NCBI GenBank assembly: GCA_018873225.1
Contig: JAEILZ010000007.1
Location: 2,790,001-2,854,000 of the forward strand
Source: [Phialemoniopsis] sp. UDSM-2020
Lineage: Eukaryota > Ascomycota > Sordariomycetes > Thyridiales > Thyridiaceae
Length of the DNA stretch: 64,000 bases
Direction of reading: 5' to 3'
Shown here: positions 12,307 to 25,400 of the stretch, piece after piece
Layout of the letters: each line of letters starts with the position of its first letter
Position numbering within the stretch: the first letter of the stretch is position 1
Notes under the pieces: generated by a model
Database searches by the model: none
Seen by the model: only the letters and a program-made list of their open reading frames with translations
Told to the model about the DNA's origin: nothing
Program-made: the position numbers and the translations under genes

Positions 12307-12512
12307 GTGAGTTGTTTCTCACCTCATATGTCACCATCTGTGCCCCTCCTCGTTCCTTTGTCGGGTACCTTCCCTCTCTGTCCGGTCTGTGTAACCGCCC
12401 TTATGCATGTCTTAAGGACTGTCTTTTCCGAGATTCTGGGCCCTTCATTGCTTAGTGTTCAGTAATACAGAAATTACGATTTGACAAGACTAACCAGGAG
12501 AAAACATTGCAG
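12307..12512 (+). other. Probable 5' UTR intron of neutral trehalase
   Basis: A donor GTGAGT at 12307, a branch-like GACTAAC at 12488-12494 and an acceptor TTGCAG ending at 12512 delimit a 206-nt intron in the presumed leader, ending 184 bases before the trehalase ATG. Transcript data would be needed to prove use. Confidence 0.5.
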
Positions 12513-12696
12513 GTCCGACATCGTCCCTCCAACCAGCCGCCGCGTGTCCGCTCACAGATAACACCCCCACGACCAGACTCCCGGAATTGACGGTTCCCCA
12601 AGTCCCTCCCGCGCAGATTACGACTTCACCTACTCTTGGCCCTTCAATACTACCGCTCATAACTGTCTTGCGGGTCAGCACAGCAGCTTTCCCACC

Positions 12697-15012
12697 ATGG
12701 CGGACCCGAGTCCGAGAAAGGATTCGGGCGAGGACTTCGGAGTATACGATGATGCCCGTACATACTACACAACCGTAGAGCGCCATGCAAACGCCCGTGG
12801 TGGTGGTCGCACTCGTACATACTCTCAGAACAGTCTGCAGAGGCAGTTCGCTCGTCTGGGTCTCAAAGAGCCCTTCCGTAGAGGCAGCCACGACGAGTCA
12901 AGCGCGACAACCCCGAGGCGCTTCCTCATCGACGTCGACCACACTCTGGAGAATCTGCAACTGCAGGAGGATACGGACAACAACATGCAGATTACTATCG
13001 AGGATAGCGGCCCCAAGGTTTTCACTCTCCGAACGGCTGCATCGGGAGGTCTCAATCGATGGGACGTCCGAGGCACCTACATGCTCTCGAACCTCATGCA
13101 GGAGCTCACTCTAGCCAAAGAGTATGGTCGTAAGCAGATCATATTGGACGAGGCGCGCCTGAACGAGAACCCGGTCAATCGTCTTTCTCGCATGATTCGG
13201 GACCATTTCTGGGACAACCTGACTAGACGCATCGACGCATCGAGCATTGAGGTCGCCGCCCGGGACCCGAAAGACTGGACTGATGATCCTCGCCCTCGCA
13301 TCTACGTCCCCGTAGGTGCACCAGAACAGTTTGAGTACTACACCAAGTTGGCTGCGGAGAAGCCCGAGATTCGCCTGGACGTCGTCATGCTTCCCGAGAA
13401 GATCACCCCCGAGCTCGTTCGAGACATGAATAACAAGCCTGGACTGCTGGCGGTGGACATGGAAGAGGTTGTTGACCCCGAAACGGGAGAGAAGACTCTG
13501 AGAGGCCGACCCTTCGTTGTCCCTGGCGGACGTTTCAACGAGCTCTACGGCTGGGACAGCTACATGGAGTCTCTGGGTCTCCTCCTCAACGGCAGGGCTG
13601 ATCTGGCAAAGTCCATGGTGCAGAACTTTTGCTTCTGCATCAAGCACTACGGCAAGATTCTCAACGCTACTCGGTCCTACTATCTATGCCGTTCACAGCC
13701 GCCTTTCCTGACGGACATGGCTCTGCGTGTCTACGACCAGATCAAGGAGGAGCCTGGAGCTCTTGACTTCCTACGGACGGCTATTCTGGCTGCAATCAAG
13801 GAATACCATAGTGTCTGGGTGGCCGAGCCACGACTCGACCCAGTCACCGGACTCTCCAGATATCGCCCCGAAGGCCTCGGTGTTCCTCCCGAGACGGAGG
13901 CCACGCACTTTGTCCACATCCTGGAGCCATATGCCGAGAAGCACAAGATGAGCTTTGAAGAGTTTGTCGATGCCTACAATCATGGCCGTATCAAGGAGCC
14001 CGCACTCGACGAATACTTCTTGCACGACCGAGCGGTGCGAGAGTCTGGGCATGATACGAGCTACCGCCTGGAGCGAGTCTGCGCTAATCTTGCCACCATC
14101 GACCTCAACTCTCTACTCTATAAGTACGAGTGGGATATTGCTAGGACCATCCGCACGCACTTTAATGACAAGCTGTTAGTGCCGGCTGAGTTCTGTGTTG
14201 GCTCTATGACTCCCGGTCAGGTTGAGACCTCGGCGACTTGGGACCGTCGCTGGAAGCGAAGAAAGATTTCCATGAACAAATACCTCTGGAACGAGGAGGC
14301 GGGCATGTTCTTTGACTACGACACAGTCAAGAAGGAGCAGTGCAAGTACGAGAGCTGCACGACGTTCTGGTCCATGTGGGCTGGCGTTGCCACCCCGCAC
14401 CAGGCCGCGGCAATGATGACCAAGGCGCTGCCCAAGTTTGAGGCTACGGGCGGTCTGTTGTCGGGCACGGAGGAGTCCCGCGGCACAATCTCTCTGGAGC
14501 GTCCTAACCGGCAGTGGGATTTCCCGTACGGCTGGGCGCCGCAGCAGATGCTGGCCTGGACCGGATTCACCCGGTATGGGTACAACGAGGAGGCGGAGAG
14601 GCTCTCCTATAAGTGGCTGTTCATGATTACCAAGGCCTACTACGACTTCAACGGCGTGGTCGTCGAGAAGTATGACGTTACTCGGCCGGTTGACCCTCAT
14701 CGGGTAGATGCGGAGTATGGAAACCAGGGGTTGGACTTCAAGGGGGTTGCCAAGGAGGGGTAAGTCTATCTGATTCGTTGCCGGTCATCAATTTGAGGCT
14801 GGTTTTGGAGACTCTGGGGAAACAGAGGCTGAAGATTCTGGGCTAACTCGAATCTGCCATCTAGATTCGGCTGGGTCAATGCCAGCTATATCTACGGCCT
14901 GCAGATTACGAAGTCCCACTTCCGGCAGGCCCTCGGGACTATGACTCCCTGGGATGCGTTGCTGAGGGCTATCGAGGCTGAACACCAGAAGGCACTCGAT
15001 TCCATGGAGTAG
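12697..15012 (+). CDS. Neutral trehalase (cytosolic alpha,alpha-trehalase, GH37)
   Basis: Two exons (12697-14759 and 14865-15012, intron with branch GGCTAAC) encode 736 residues, the usual fungal neutral trehalase length. It hydrolyses cytosolic trehalose to two glucoses during germination and stress recovery. The N-terminal regulatory region has PKA-type sites (RTYS, RRGS near residues 44-64) and the calcium-binding-like loop [12 protein letters not shown] near residues 92-103. The trehalase signatures are present: [15 protein letters not shown] near residue 275 and [12 protein letters not shown] near residue 606. The second exon supplies the conserved GFGWVNASY end, so it must be spliced on. 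ATG context cccaccATGg is strong. PKA phosphorylation and 14-3-3/calcium control are known for the family and are inferred here from the sites. There is no signal peptide, which separates it from acid trehalase. Confidence 0.95.
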
Positions 15013-17409
15013 GTGAGCAGAGCAGCTCGGCTCTGGGTATCGTGTTCCGGCTGTCAGATACGGTTTTTCTTGCGATGACTTACGGTTAGGTGCGATTATA
15101 TACCATTCGGGTAGACAACGGGGGTGCATTGACAAGGTGGCATCATCATAGATGGCATTGCATCGAAATTGGGAAAACCAGGTGGCATTCAAGAACGGCA
15201 TGAGAACATCCACCATTGGGACGTGGGGATGGTTTTATACCTGATGCGTTGCGTTTTCCTCGTTGGCAGCATGCCGTGCGTAGACTTACTACGAATTACT
15301 TTTTGGAGGCCAAATTGAGCCATTACTCAGTCGTTTCTCCCCTTTAATATGGTGAAGCTGTGTGTTATCATGTCTTTTTTTGGGTCCAAGGTAGAGGCCT
15401 ATCATCGAGTCCCTCTGTTTGTCTCTGGTGCTATTCGCATGTGACACGCTCAACCCCGACAATTCGTCGGGACCCGGGTATGGGGTTTCGGAAGTAGAGA
15501 ATAGCCATTTGACATTTACCTCTCGAAACAGTATGGGACACCTGCTTACCTGTGATACTGGCTGGAGACAGGTGCAGGCATGCTCGGTAGACCTCGGTCC
15601 AACGCATCTGAGTCATTGTCCAATCAGCACGACTGGTGTGATCTTGAAGTGGCACACCCACCCGGGTACCTTTTGGGGGTGGTGGCCAAGCAGCTGATAG
15701 CCCACTGTAATCCGTGAACTTGCGCTTTCACGTTCAGGGCAGAATTTGGCTGGTGCGGGCGCCCACCTCGCCTTATGACGACAGCTTTCACATGTTTTCG
15801 AGAAACACAGACAGAAAAAAAAGAGCACATGCTCATCAGCATACAGCATCACAAGCCATTGAATAGCCGCCCTCGATTGATTGGGGAATAAAAAAGTGAC
15901 CAAATGATGGGCATTATCTGGGAATAGAGATATTTGACATTTCTGGGTCTCGTAAATACGTCGGTGATCGCATCGACACCTCGATGTCCCTCGTCTAATC
16001 GCCTCCTGACTCACAGGATGATGCTCGAAATTTCGTACAGCCGTTGCAATACTGTGCCGTTATTGGATGCCGCAGTCCCGTTGCCCCGGCCCAAGGTAGA
16101 AATTCAGATCAGGAAAAGGCCGGGTCCCCACTGACCTTCAAATCGCCTCGCCTGTGGACCAGGAATGGCAGGCCTGGACGGGGCCAACAATGGTTGTTGC
16201 GGGGGAGGGGTGTGCTACGGTGTCCGCCGAGAGCAGAGGGCGTAGCGCGGCATTCGGCATCCCTCGGCCAATGGCAACAGGCTGGGATTCAAAGTGCCGG
16301 ACACAAGGTAAGGTCAGGTAAGGCCAGGTACCCAAATGGATCAAAGCCGCCGGGACGCCTTGCCTCTTTTCGCTGCGGAACTTGCGTTTGCTGCGGATGC
16401 TGGCCCGCTAATTCAAGGTACAGTACATGCATGCCTAGGTACATGCTGTTGATTGCGGCGGTAGGTGGGCTGCCCATCACTCTGGGTCGTCTTCCCTTTA
16501 AGCCGAGAATGATGTCGACGCTTGCTCGGCCCCAAGGGAGAGCCTGGACCAATGACCTTCACGCACACAACACCTTTGATACAAGCCTGCACACGATTTA
16601 GTCAGTCTGACCAGGAGCTGGTAGGTAGGCGAATCTCACCTGGCTCGTGCAAGCTGCTAGTCTGGGTATCTGTGTCTGATCTGATCGTGGCTGGGCTTAC
16701 CTTGAACCACGAATACGTACCTATTGTTCCCGAGGATATGGGGTTCTTCCCCCACATGATACGCAATTGGACGAAGGAGATGCGGGAAGATAGACACATT
16801 TTTGGCATGTTTCGTGTCAATGAAGAGTCATACTGTTGTATCGGTAGCCGTCCCAGCGTAGGTACATGTCTCTTGTCTCTCCCTTCTTCCCATCCTCGAA
16901 AAAGTTTAAAAGTACACAAGCGTCCGCCTCTCTGGTCGATCGAGCATTCCCGAACGGTTTGAGCCTTTCTTTGGTTGCTGATCTTGCATATCACACACAC
17001 ATACACTCTCCCCTCCATCCTTGTGATTGTGTCTTGTCCCAAGAGTTACTATCTCTTTGACACTCATCTTGCACATTGAGCTTTGTCCGCCTTGTGCTTG
17101 CAAATACTCGTTATTATCATATCTATCACGATCTTCCTCTCGTGATCTTTTATCGACTTGTGATAGTCCACAGTCGAAACTCTAATTAGCTCCGGGTCAC
17201 CACTTACACCTCGGCACGACTAACACACACACTACCTACACCACACCACCCTTTGGCCTTTTGTAAGAAAGCACACCGCCAGCTTTCCACGTTCTCGGTG
17301 CCGTCACTTTTTTCTTCTCTCTCCTGAACGAGTCGAGAAAAGCTTCCCCCTTATACTATACACCCTGGATTTCCTCACCAACCCGCTGAGTCGTCTGTTC
17401 TCCAAAAAC
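15013..17409. promoter_or_regulatory. Intergenic region containing the isocitrate lyase promoter
   Basis: About 2.4 kb between trehalase and isocitrate lyase. A GGTAAGG/AGGTA-type simple repeat lies at 16305-16330, with related AGGTAC motifs near 16416-16442. The last ~350 bases are pyrimidine-rich, as expected for the leader of a highly expressed gene. Short frames here are not credible genes. Confidence 0.5.
16305..16330. repeat. Short GGTAAGG/GGTCAGG simple repeat
   Basis: Three imperfect copies of a 7-9 nt (A)AGGTAAGG/TCAGGTA unit in tandem. Such motifs are common between fungal genes; no function is implied. Confidence 0.4.
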
Positions 17410-19182
17410 ATGGCGTCCAACAACATGATCAACACCTCGGTAGACCCCAACACCGAGGACGATGTCTTCGCCCAGGAGGTCGCCCAGCTCAAGCAGTGGT
17501 GGAGCGACTCACGGTGGCGCCACACCAAGAGGCCCTTCACGCCCGAGCAGATCGTCTCAAAGCGTGGCAACCTCAAGATCGAGTACCCCAGCAACACCCA
17601 GTCGAAGAAGCTGTGGAAGATTCTCGAGAAGCGTTTCCAAGTGAGTTTTCTAGCTCGGATGGCCCAATTGGCATGTGAAGACTGACCGGTGATCCCCTCA
17701 AACAACAGGAAAAGGATGCTAGCTACACCTACGGCTGCCTCGAGCCCACCATGGTCACCCAGATGGCCAAGTACCTCGACACCGTCTACGTCTCGGGCTG
17801 GCAATCGTCGTCGACGGCCTCGGCCTCTGACGAGCCCGGCCCGGATCTGGCAGACTACCCCTACACCACCGTGCCCAACAAGGTCGGCCACCTGTTCATG
17901 GCCCAGCTATTCCACGACCGCAAGCAGCGCCAGGAGCGCCTGACGACGCCCAAGGCGCAGCGCGGCGGCGTCGCCAACATTGACTACCTGCGGCCCATCA
18001 TCGCCGACGCCGACACGGGCCACGGCGGCCTGACGGCCGTCATGAAGCTGACCAAGCTCTTCATCGAGAAGGGCGCCGCCGGTATCCACATCGAGGACCA
18101 GGCGCCCGGCACGAAAAAGTGCGGCCACATGGCCGGCAAGGTGCTCGTGCCCATCAGCGAGCACATCAACCGCCTCGTCGCCATCCGCGCGCAGGCCGAC
18201 ATCATGGGCTCAGACCTGCTCGCCATCGCGCGCACCGACGCCGAGGCCGCCACCCTGATCACGACGACGATCGACCCGCGCGACCACGCCTTCATCCTCG
18301 GCGCCACCAACCCCAACGTCCAGCCGCTCAACGACCTCATGATCGCCGCCGAGCGCGCAGGCAAGAACGGCGCCGAGCTGCAGGCCATCGAGGACGCGTG
18401 GCTCACGCAGGCTGGGCTCAAGCGCTTTGACGATGCTGTTGCTGACGCCATCGCCCAGGGCGCACACCCGGACAAGGAGGGCCTCAAGGCGCGCTACCTG
18501 CGCGAGGCCAAGGGCAAGAGCAACTCGGAGGCGCGCGCGCTGGCCCGCGGCATCCTCGGTGCTGATGTCCACTTCGACTGGGACGCTCCCCGGACGCGCG
18601 AGGGTTACTACCGGCTCAAGGGCGGCTGCGACTGCTCGATCAACCGCGCCATCGCGTACGCGCCGTACTGCGACGCCATCTGGATGGAGAGCAAGCTGCC
18701 CGACTTCAAGCAGGCCGAGGAGTTTGCCAAGGGCGTGCACGCCGTGTGGCCCGAGCAAAAGTGAGTGCCCATCTAACCCCAAGCCTTGTTCGAAGCCTTT
18801 GCTAATCAAGATTTCCCGTCACAGACTCGCCTACAACCTCTCGCCCTCGTTCAACTGGAAGACGGCCATGCCGCGCGACGAGCAGGAGACGTACATCCGC
18901 CGCCTCGCGTCGCTGGGCTACTGCTGGCAGTTCATCACGCTGGCGGGCCTGCACACGACGGCGCTCATCAGCGACCAGTTTGCGCGCAACTACGCCTCGG
19001 TCGGCATGCGCGCCTACGGCGAGCTCGTCCAGGAGCCCGAGATGGAGCAGGGCGTCGACGTCGTCAAGCACCAGAAGTGGAGCGGCGCCGCGTACGTCGA
19101 CGAGATGCTCAAGATGGTCACCGGCGGCGTCAGCAGCACGGCGGCCATGGGTAAGGGTGTGACGGAGGACCAGTTCCATTGA
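17410..19182 (+). CDS. Isocitrate lyase (glyoxylate cycle)
   Basis: Three exons (17410-17640, 17709-18760, 18825-19182; introns 68 and 64 nt) encode 546 residues, the standard fungal length. It cleaves isocitrate to succinate and glyoxylate, allowing growth on acetate, fatty acids or ethanol, and is often needed by pathogenic fungi. The catalytic KKCGH motif is intact at residues 213-217. Other family blocks are also present: [17 protein letters not shown], the fungal insertion, [24 protein letters not shown] and LSPSFNW followed by QFITLAGLH. The C-terminus ends DQFH, not a canonical SKL-type peroxisomal signal, so glyoxysomal targeting, if any, is not evident from the tail. The very GC-rich third positions fit strong expression. 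In other fungi it is acetate-induced and glucose-repressed; no regulator site is proven here. Confidence 0.96.
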
Positions 19183-20026
19183 TTTGACAGACAGCAAACC
19201 TGTGTGGCGATGTCGTATGAGTTTTGGCTTTTATTTGTTGAGAGTATGAGAGAAGAAAAGCTGCATATGTCTTTTTCTGGGATAATCTTTTTGAGTTATT
19301 TCGTTTCATTTAGTTACCACCATTTAGATTGGGTATTTGCATGGCTCGGTCGTGTGGACATCTCTTGCGATCATTTTCACAAACGAGGACAAGTGGAAGA
19401 TGGTAGTCAATTGGGATCCCTGATCTCTCTGACAGATTTATATAATTGGATGAATCAATCATACAACGCCTTGAAAACAATTCCAAGAACGACGTGATTC
19501 TCAATTGATACTTGAGACGATGCCTCTCGATGATGCAGTCGCAGCATCGAAACCCACCAAGAAGCTCACATGAGCATGTGAGCACAGGCGAGACTGCCTG
19601 GGGTCGCCCTGTCGTGCCTGTCTAGAATAGCATGATCGGCAGCTGCTGCCAAGTGTGGAGAACTACCGTCTCATTTTACCCCACCCCGACCAATGAGACG
19701 CGTCCTGGTCAAGCTGGGGAGGGCGAATCGCGTCACACGCAAGGGAAAGCGTCCCTCGCATCACCTCGTTCTTGCCCATCTAAGATCAATCGAGCCACTT
19801 CTTCCCGTCCCTTCTCTCCCATTTGATTGACCAGATTCTTTTTCTTCCCCTCCCCCATCATCCATTGAACTGCATCTGGTCTCGCGATCAACATCTTCAT
19901 CACCATCAGAGCCAGTCTTGACAATTTCATTGATACCACTGCTTCTTTTAGTACCATATCGCATCAATCGCACAAGCATACGTCACATCACCCACTTATC
20001 TTGCAAACAGCCATACAAACCTCACA
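19183..20026. other. Intergenic region: isocitrate lyase 3' UTR and histone chaperone promoter
   Basis: About 840 bases. The first half is T-rich (3' UTR-like); the second half becomes CT-rich toward the next ATG. No gene or RNA is recognised. Confidence 0.5.
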
Positions 20027-21765
20027 ATGGCCGACCAAAACCCTCCCGCGGACCAGCAGGCCGCTCCTGCTGTCGCGCCCGTCAGCCTGCCTACGGTTGC
20101 CGACACGCTCGCCCCCATCAGCGGCACCGCAACGCCTGGCGGCCCCGCCACCGGCACCGTGACCCCCGCTCTGTCGGAGCTGCCCCCAGAGCAGGTCGAG
20201 TACAGCCTGCGCGTCTCCCTCGCCGAGCTGTCCGCCAAGGGCCAGGCCCTGTACGGCCACAAGAACTACGAGGAGGCCAGCGAGGTCTTTGCGCAGGCCG
20301 CCGAGATGCAGGCCGAGATGAACGGCGAGATGGATGCCCGCAACGCCGAGATCCTCTTCTACTACGGCCGCTCCCTCTTCAAGGTCGGCCAGAGCAAGAG
20401 CGACGTCCTGGGTGGTAAGGCGCCCGAGACTAAGAATAAAAAGGCCGCCCCCAAGAAGTCCAAGCCCGCGCCCAAGCAGGAGGCCGAGGAGACGAAGCAG
20501 GAGCCCACCGAGGCCGAGAAGATCACCGAGGCCGGCGTCGCCATCGTCGCCGCGGAGGCGGGCCAGGGTTCCAAGGAGGAGGGCGCCGAGGACAAGAAGC
20601 CTCTCTTCCAGTTTACGGGCGATGAGAACTTTGATGATTCGGACGAGGACGAGGTCAGTACCTCGCCAAGAATCGTCTATCTCACTCGCTTGCTAACAAT
20701 TGGATACAGGAGGCCGAAGGTGAAGGCGAGGGCGATGACGAAGAGGACGACGACCTGGCCGTCGCATTCGAGATTCTCGACCTCGCTCGAGTGCTGTTCC
20801 TGAAGCGGCTCGAGCAGGCCGAGCCCCAAGCCGGAGAGGCCAAGCCTAACGACACCGAGAACCCCGAGGGCGAGGGCGGCGAGACGCTCTCGCTACACCA
20901 CATCAAGGAGCGACTTGCTGACACGCACGATCTGCTTGCCGAGATCCAATTGGAGAACGAGAGGTTTGTACCACAAAGGCTTCCTGACCTTTTTGACCTT
21001 GATTGTAGATATTCTAACGCACTGCCACTCCCAGATATCCTAACGCGATTACCGACTCCCGTGCCTCCTTGAAATACAAGAAGGAGCTATATCCCGAAGA
21101 GTCCGAGGTCATTGCTGAGGCGCACTTCAAGCTGTCCCTGGCCTTGGAGTTCGCGGCTATCACCACATCTGAAGAGGACAAGCAGAAGGGCGAGCAGCAG
21201 GTTGACCAAGGGTTGCGCGACGAAGCCGCCACGGAGCTTGAGGCTGCCATCTCAAGTACCAAGCTCAAACTGCAGAACAAGGAGGTTGAGCTGGCGACGC
21301 TCCACTCCCCCGAGGACAATGACCTGACGCGCAAGCAAATTGCTGAGGTCAAGGAAATTATCGCCGACATGGAGCAACGGGTAAGTACTTCGATCATCAT
21401 TACTTCTCGTCGGCCGATGCTAATGCACAAGTCAACAGCTCTCCGATCTGCGTAAGCCGCCTGTCGATGTCGACGCTGTCATTGGCAACGAGGTTGGCAA
21501 TGCCATGGGCGGCATTCTTGGTGCGGCGCTTGGAGAGTCGGCAGCCGAGACCGAGGCCCGCGTCGAGGAGGCCAAGAAGACCGCTACCGACTTGACGGGC
21601 CTGGTCCGCAAGAAGAACAAGGATGACGCTCCCAAGGCCGCTGCTACCACCGAGGAGCCGGCCAAGACGAACGGCTCCGAGACCAATGGCAAGCGGAAAG
21701 CCGAGGACCCGGTTGACGGCGGCGAGGACCAGGCGAAGAAGGCCAAGGTCGATGTGGCGGCATAG
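20027..21765 (+). CDS. NASP/Hif1/Sim3-type histone H3 chaperone with SHNi-TPR repeats
   Basis: Four exons (20027-20653, 20710-20963, 21035-21380, 21439-21765) encode 517 residues with all phases closing. Helical TPR-like pairs are visible: LRVSLAELSAKGQALYGHKN and YEEASEVFAQAAEMQAEM near residues 65-100, DLAVAFEILDLARVLFLKRL near 225-245, and VIAEAHFKLSLALEFAAI near 320-340. As in NASP proteins, a long acidic insert (many Glu/Asp, FDDSDEDE) interrupts the second repeat. The C-terminal tail is basic with KRKAE and KKAKV, a likely nuclear localisation signal. The family binds H3-H4 and helps import and deposit histones, including CENP-A in fission yeast Sim3. The assignment rests on the split TPR plus acidic layout; residue-level function is inferred. 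Confidence 0.85.
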
Positions 21766-22447
21766 GGGACCGAGACTGATCAGGATGACCAGTGGCCAAA
21801 GTGTGAGGAGTACTGGGAGAAACTGTCCTTGTGGGAAGAGGCACTGCGCGCTTGGCATCGACACCTCTCCAGCGTACAAGAGGTCTCGAAGCGCGACAGT
21901 GCGTGCGCCGAAGACGAAGTGCCTCTGTTCCACCAGTCGCGGATGAAGGGGTCTGAGGAGCAGAGCGCATTGTAAAACTATCATTTCACAGACATGGCTT
22001 ACGAGGATGCACACACTCTTTTTTCTGCGCGGGTAAGGCAGCACCTGCTTGAGAAATTTGGGAACGCGGTGGGACGGGCAAAGGGCGTTTATTGAAGGAC
22101 GGGATAGGACGGGTTGTAAAATTATTTGTAGTTTCTTGATGCATCGCCATGCAAGACAAAAGAAATCAATCGCCTCGGTTTGAGGACCTGCATCGAATTG
22201 GTCATGATGGCCTGTGACATATCCTACGTGCGTTGTTGGCATTTCCTGCCCGAGACTGCGTCGATCCCGTGTTTACGGTCGTTCATTTACCCTTTCCAGA
22301 ATACATCTGTCATAGTTGACAATAATGCCAGTATTTTCTTTATTTACGATAGAGTGTCTATTTATCGTGCATGCCGCGAACGCCAGGGGTATCATAATCC
22401 GTCCCAGAAACACACCATGTACCAGGTCCAATGGACCTGCTCCCTAT
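21766..22447. other. Convergent intergenic region
   Basis: About 680 bases between the stop codons of the histone chaperone and Snf2 genes. No gene is recognised; it is likely two 3' UTRs. Confidence 0.55.
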
Positions 22448-25400
22448 TTACAATTCATCCGTCTCGTCTTCATCGTCGTCGTCCAGGTCCACCGTCGCCG
22501 GCTGCTTTCCCTTGTCGTCGCCTAGTGATGCCGTGACAACGCTCTGTTTCACCTCGAGCTCTTCTGCTGCCTTGACACTGCGGGCGGGCTCGTCGGTGCT
22601 ACCGTCTTCCGTGACATCGTCGTCAATCATGATTGCCGAGGTCTCGTCGACGGGCTCCGTCTTAACGGCGACCAGCGTCTGGACTTGCTCTTTCACCTCG
22701 GCGCCCGCACCCTCTTTCTCAACAAGGACGGCCCTGCTAGCCTCGACCTTGATACCCTCGTCTTTCATCTGCACACGATCAAGCACCTCCCTCTTGACCT
22801 TGACATCCTGGTCTTCGTCTTCGTCCTCGTCCTTCTTGAGCACGAGCTCATGGTCCCGCCCTTCCTCGCCCTTGACGACGTCCACGCCCGCCGCGCCCTC
22901 GAGCTCGGCGACGCGCGCCTCGCGCCGCTTGTAAAACGTGTCGAGGCAGTTGCGCCGGTCCTCCTGCGTCCAGCTCTCGACGACGAGCGCGAACTCGGTC
23001 GCGCCGGGGAATCCGAACTCACGCGCCATGGAGCAGAACTGCCGGCCCATGACGTCGGCGGGCGGGCGGTAGACGAGGTGGCGCCGGAGGCCGCCTTGCG
23101 GGACAGGCACGCTGTTGGCCTGCGAGTCGGCAAAGAGCGCGCTGTGCCGCGAGTGGCGGTGGCCGTCTTGTGGTTTGTGGTCTGCGTCGGGGTCGGCTTT
23201 GACGTCCGCGCCGGCGTCGTCGTCGTCTTGGTCGGACCATTCGTCGTCTTGGACGAGCTCGGCGCGGCGCGAGAGCTGTGCTTCCACACGGCTGGAGCCG
23301 ACTACCTCCGAGTTCTCGTGCGTGTACTCGACGCCCACGGAGGCGAGGATGGCCTGGATCGCGTCGCTCTTTGGCTTCTTGGCCTTGCGGCTGAGGGCCT
23401 CCTGCTGGTCCTCCGCCGTGAGCAGTTCGGCGAGCTGGCTCAGGCCGCCGTCCTCGTCGCCGTCACCTTCCTTTTTGATGACGCTGAACTCGTCGTCCTC
23501 GTCCTTTGCGGCCTTCTCCAGGTCAATATCCGACAAGGCGACGCCGGCCTTGGCCTCGGCGATGTTGGTCTTGTTCACAATGTCGCGCAGGACAACCTGA
23601 TCGGATCGGTATGTGAGGAGATTGTTAAGTCCAAAAATTTCTCCTTTCCTCTCGCTGTCCTGCTGCACGCCCTTGAAGTACCGGCGCTCGCTCGAGGCGT
23701 TGTAGCCGATGTTGGCTTGCTGCTGCTTGTAGATCTGGCGAGCGTAGACGATCTCTTCTATGGTCCCCGCCGAGATCAGACGGAACACGTCCACGTCTCG
23801 GGTTTGGCCGATACGATATGCCCGGTCTTGCGCCTGCAGGTCGTACGCCGGGTTCCAGTGCGGATCGATAATAACGACCTTGTTTGCTGAAGTGATGTTC
23901 AGACCGACACCTCCGGCCTTGGTGGAGATCAGAAAGACGAATTGCTTGGGGTCGGTATTGAAGTCATCGACCTCCTTCTGCCGCTCCTCATAGCTCAGGG
24001 AGCCATCGAGGTAGCTCACATTGTATTTGCCCTCATTGTCAAAAAGGCTCCTGATGATATGTAGCAGTCGGACGCTGTGTGAGAAGATGAGAACCTTGTC
24101 CCCATTCGCAGCCCAGAATTGTAGCAGCTTCGTCAGGATCTTCCATTTGCCGCAAAAGTGAGGGTTGGCAAGGAGTGTCATTTGGTCTCTGTTCTTGTAA
24201 AGCTTTTCCCACATGTCGGGCAGACAGGTCTGCAGAACATGGAGTTCGTTGTCCGTCTTCTCGCTGGGAGTGCTCGAAGAGGGGATGAGCAGCGTCAAGT
24301 GGTTCGAGAGCTTTTGCAGGGTCATCATTGCTGGGAAGACGAATGCCTGCCATATCCTTCCATCAGGCAGATGTGTGTGGCAGCACCAGCCTGACTTCTT
24401 GCCAGAGCCACAAGCACAGGGGTCCGATGCTGTTCGGATAAGTTCAACTTCGTCACTTGCCAGAAACTCTTGATACGCCTCGCGCTGGATGTCGGTGAGT
24501 GGACAAAAGACAACTTTATCGCTCTTCTTCGGAAGTTGGTGGGCGATCAAGGTTTTCATACGGCGCAGAAAGAATTCGGGGAGCAGATTGTTGACCAATT
24601 TCTTGGCTGTCTTGCGTGCCCTGCTCAGCTGGTACAAGGTAGCTTCATGAGACTGTCCCAATGCTAGAGGCTGGCTGATGTGTTTTCGCCACTCGGCCAG
24701 AGTACCAAAGTGCCCCGGGTTGGTCCAGTTGAGCAGCGTCCACAGCTCTTCGTATCTATTTTGAATAGCTGTGCCAGTCAGGCCGATCCGGCATAAGGCA
24801 TTGACCTCGTTCATGGCCTTGGTAACACCCGAATTCCGGTCTTTGATGGCATGGCACTCGTCAGCAACCACCGCGTCCCACTGAATCATGTTGACTTTCT
24901 GCATGTTGATCCTGTAGGTCGAGTACGTCGTGACCATGATCTCGATGCGGCCGGCCCGAGCGGCTTGGAGGACATCTTCCTTGCCGGTTCCGAGGTAGGA
25001 ATCAACCACCCAGTACCCCCACCTGTTGAGCTCGTTCTTCCAGTTCTCCACGAGCGAGCCCGGACAGACAATCAGGATGCGCGGGTACCAGTCGTCACTT
25101 GCGCGTCTCATCTTGCGCATTCGCTTCCCGTCACGCTCATCGCCGGTCTTTCCAAAGGCAGCCGTCAGAAAGGCGGCTACCTGCACCGTCTTGCCTAAAC
25201 CCATGTCATCACCAAGGATGCCGCCTTTCTGGTAGACGAAGAGTTGGTGTAAGAACTTGACGCCCACGATTTGGTAGTCTCGGAGGTACTGCGCAATAGA
25301 TGCCGGTATGAGGCCCGCGGAGTACTCGAGCTCGACGTCTTTGTACTCGCGACACGGCTTGATCCCACTCCTCTTGTCAAAAACGGGCTTCTCCGACAAA

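Larger units (their letters stand above)
8934..12696. other. Gene-poor intergenic region and neutral trehalase promoter/leader
   Basis: About 3.8 kb with only short frames. It contains a MITE-like element (10343-10523) and, near its right end, a likely leader intron (12307-12512). Pyrimidine-rich tracts occur around 12000-12120, typical of a fungal promoter or leader. No convincing gene is seen: the longest frames (10447-10815 plus strand, 10965-11489 minus strand) lack protein character, and the first crosses an arm of the inverted-repeat element. Confidence 0.55.

Noticed and set aside
22685..23890. 401-codon plus-strand open frame
   Set aside because: It is antisense to the Snf2 ATPase gene, whose motifs are unmistakable; GC-rich coding sequence commonly leaves long antisense frames.
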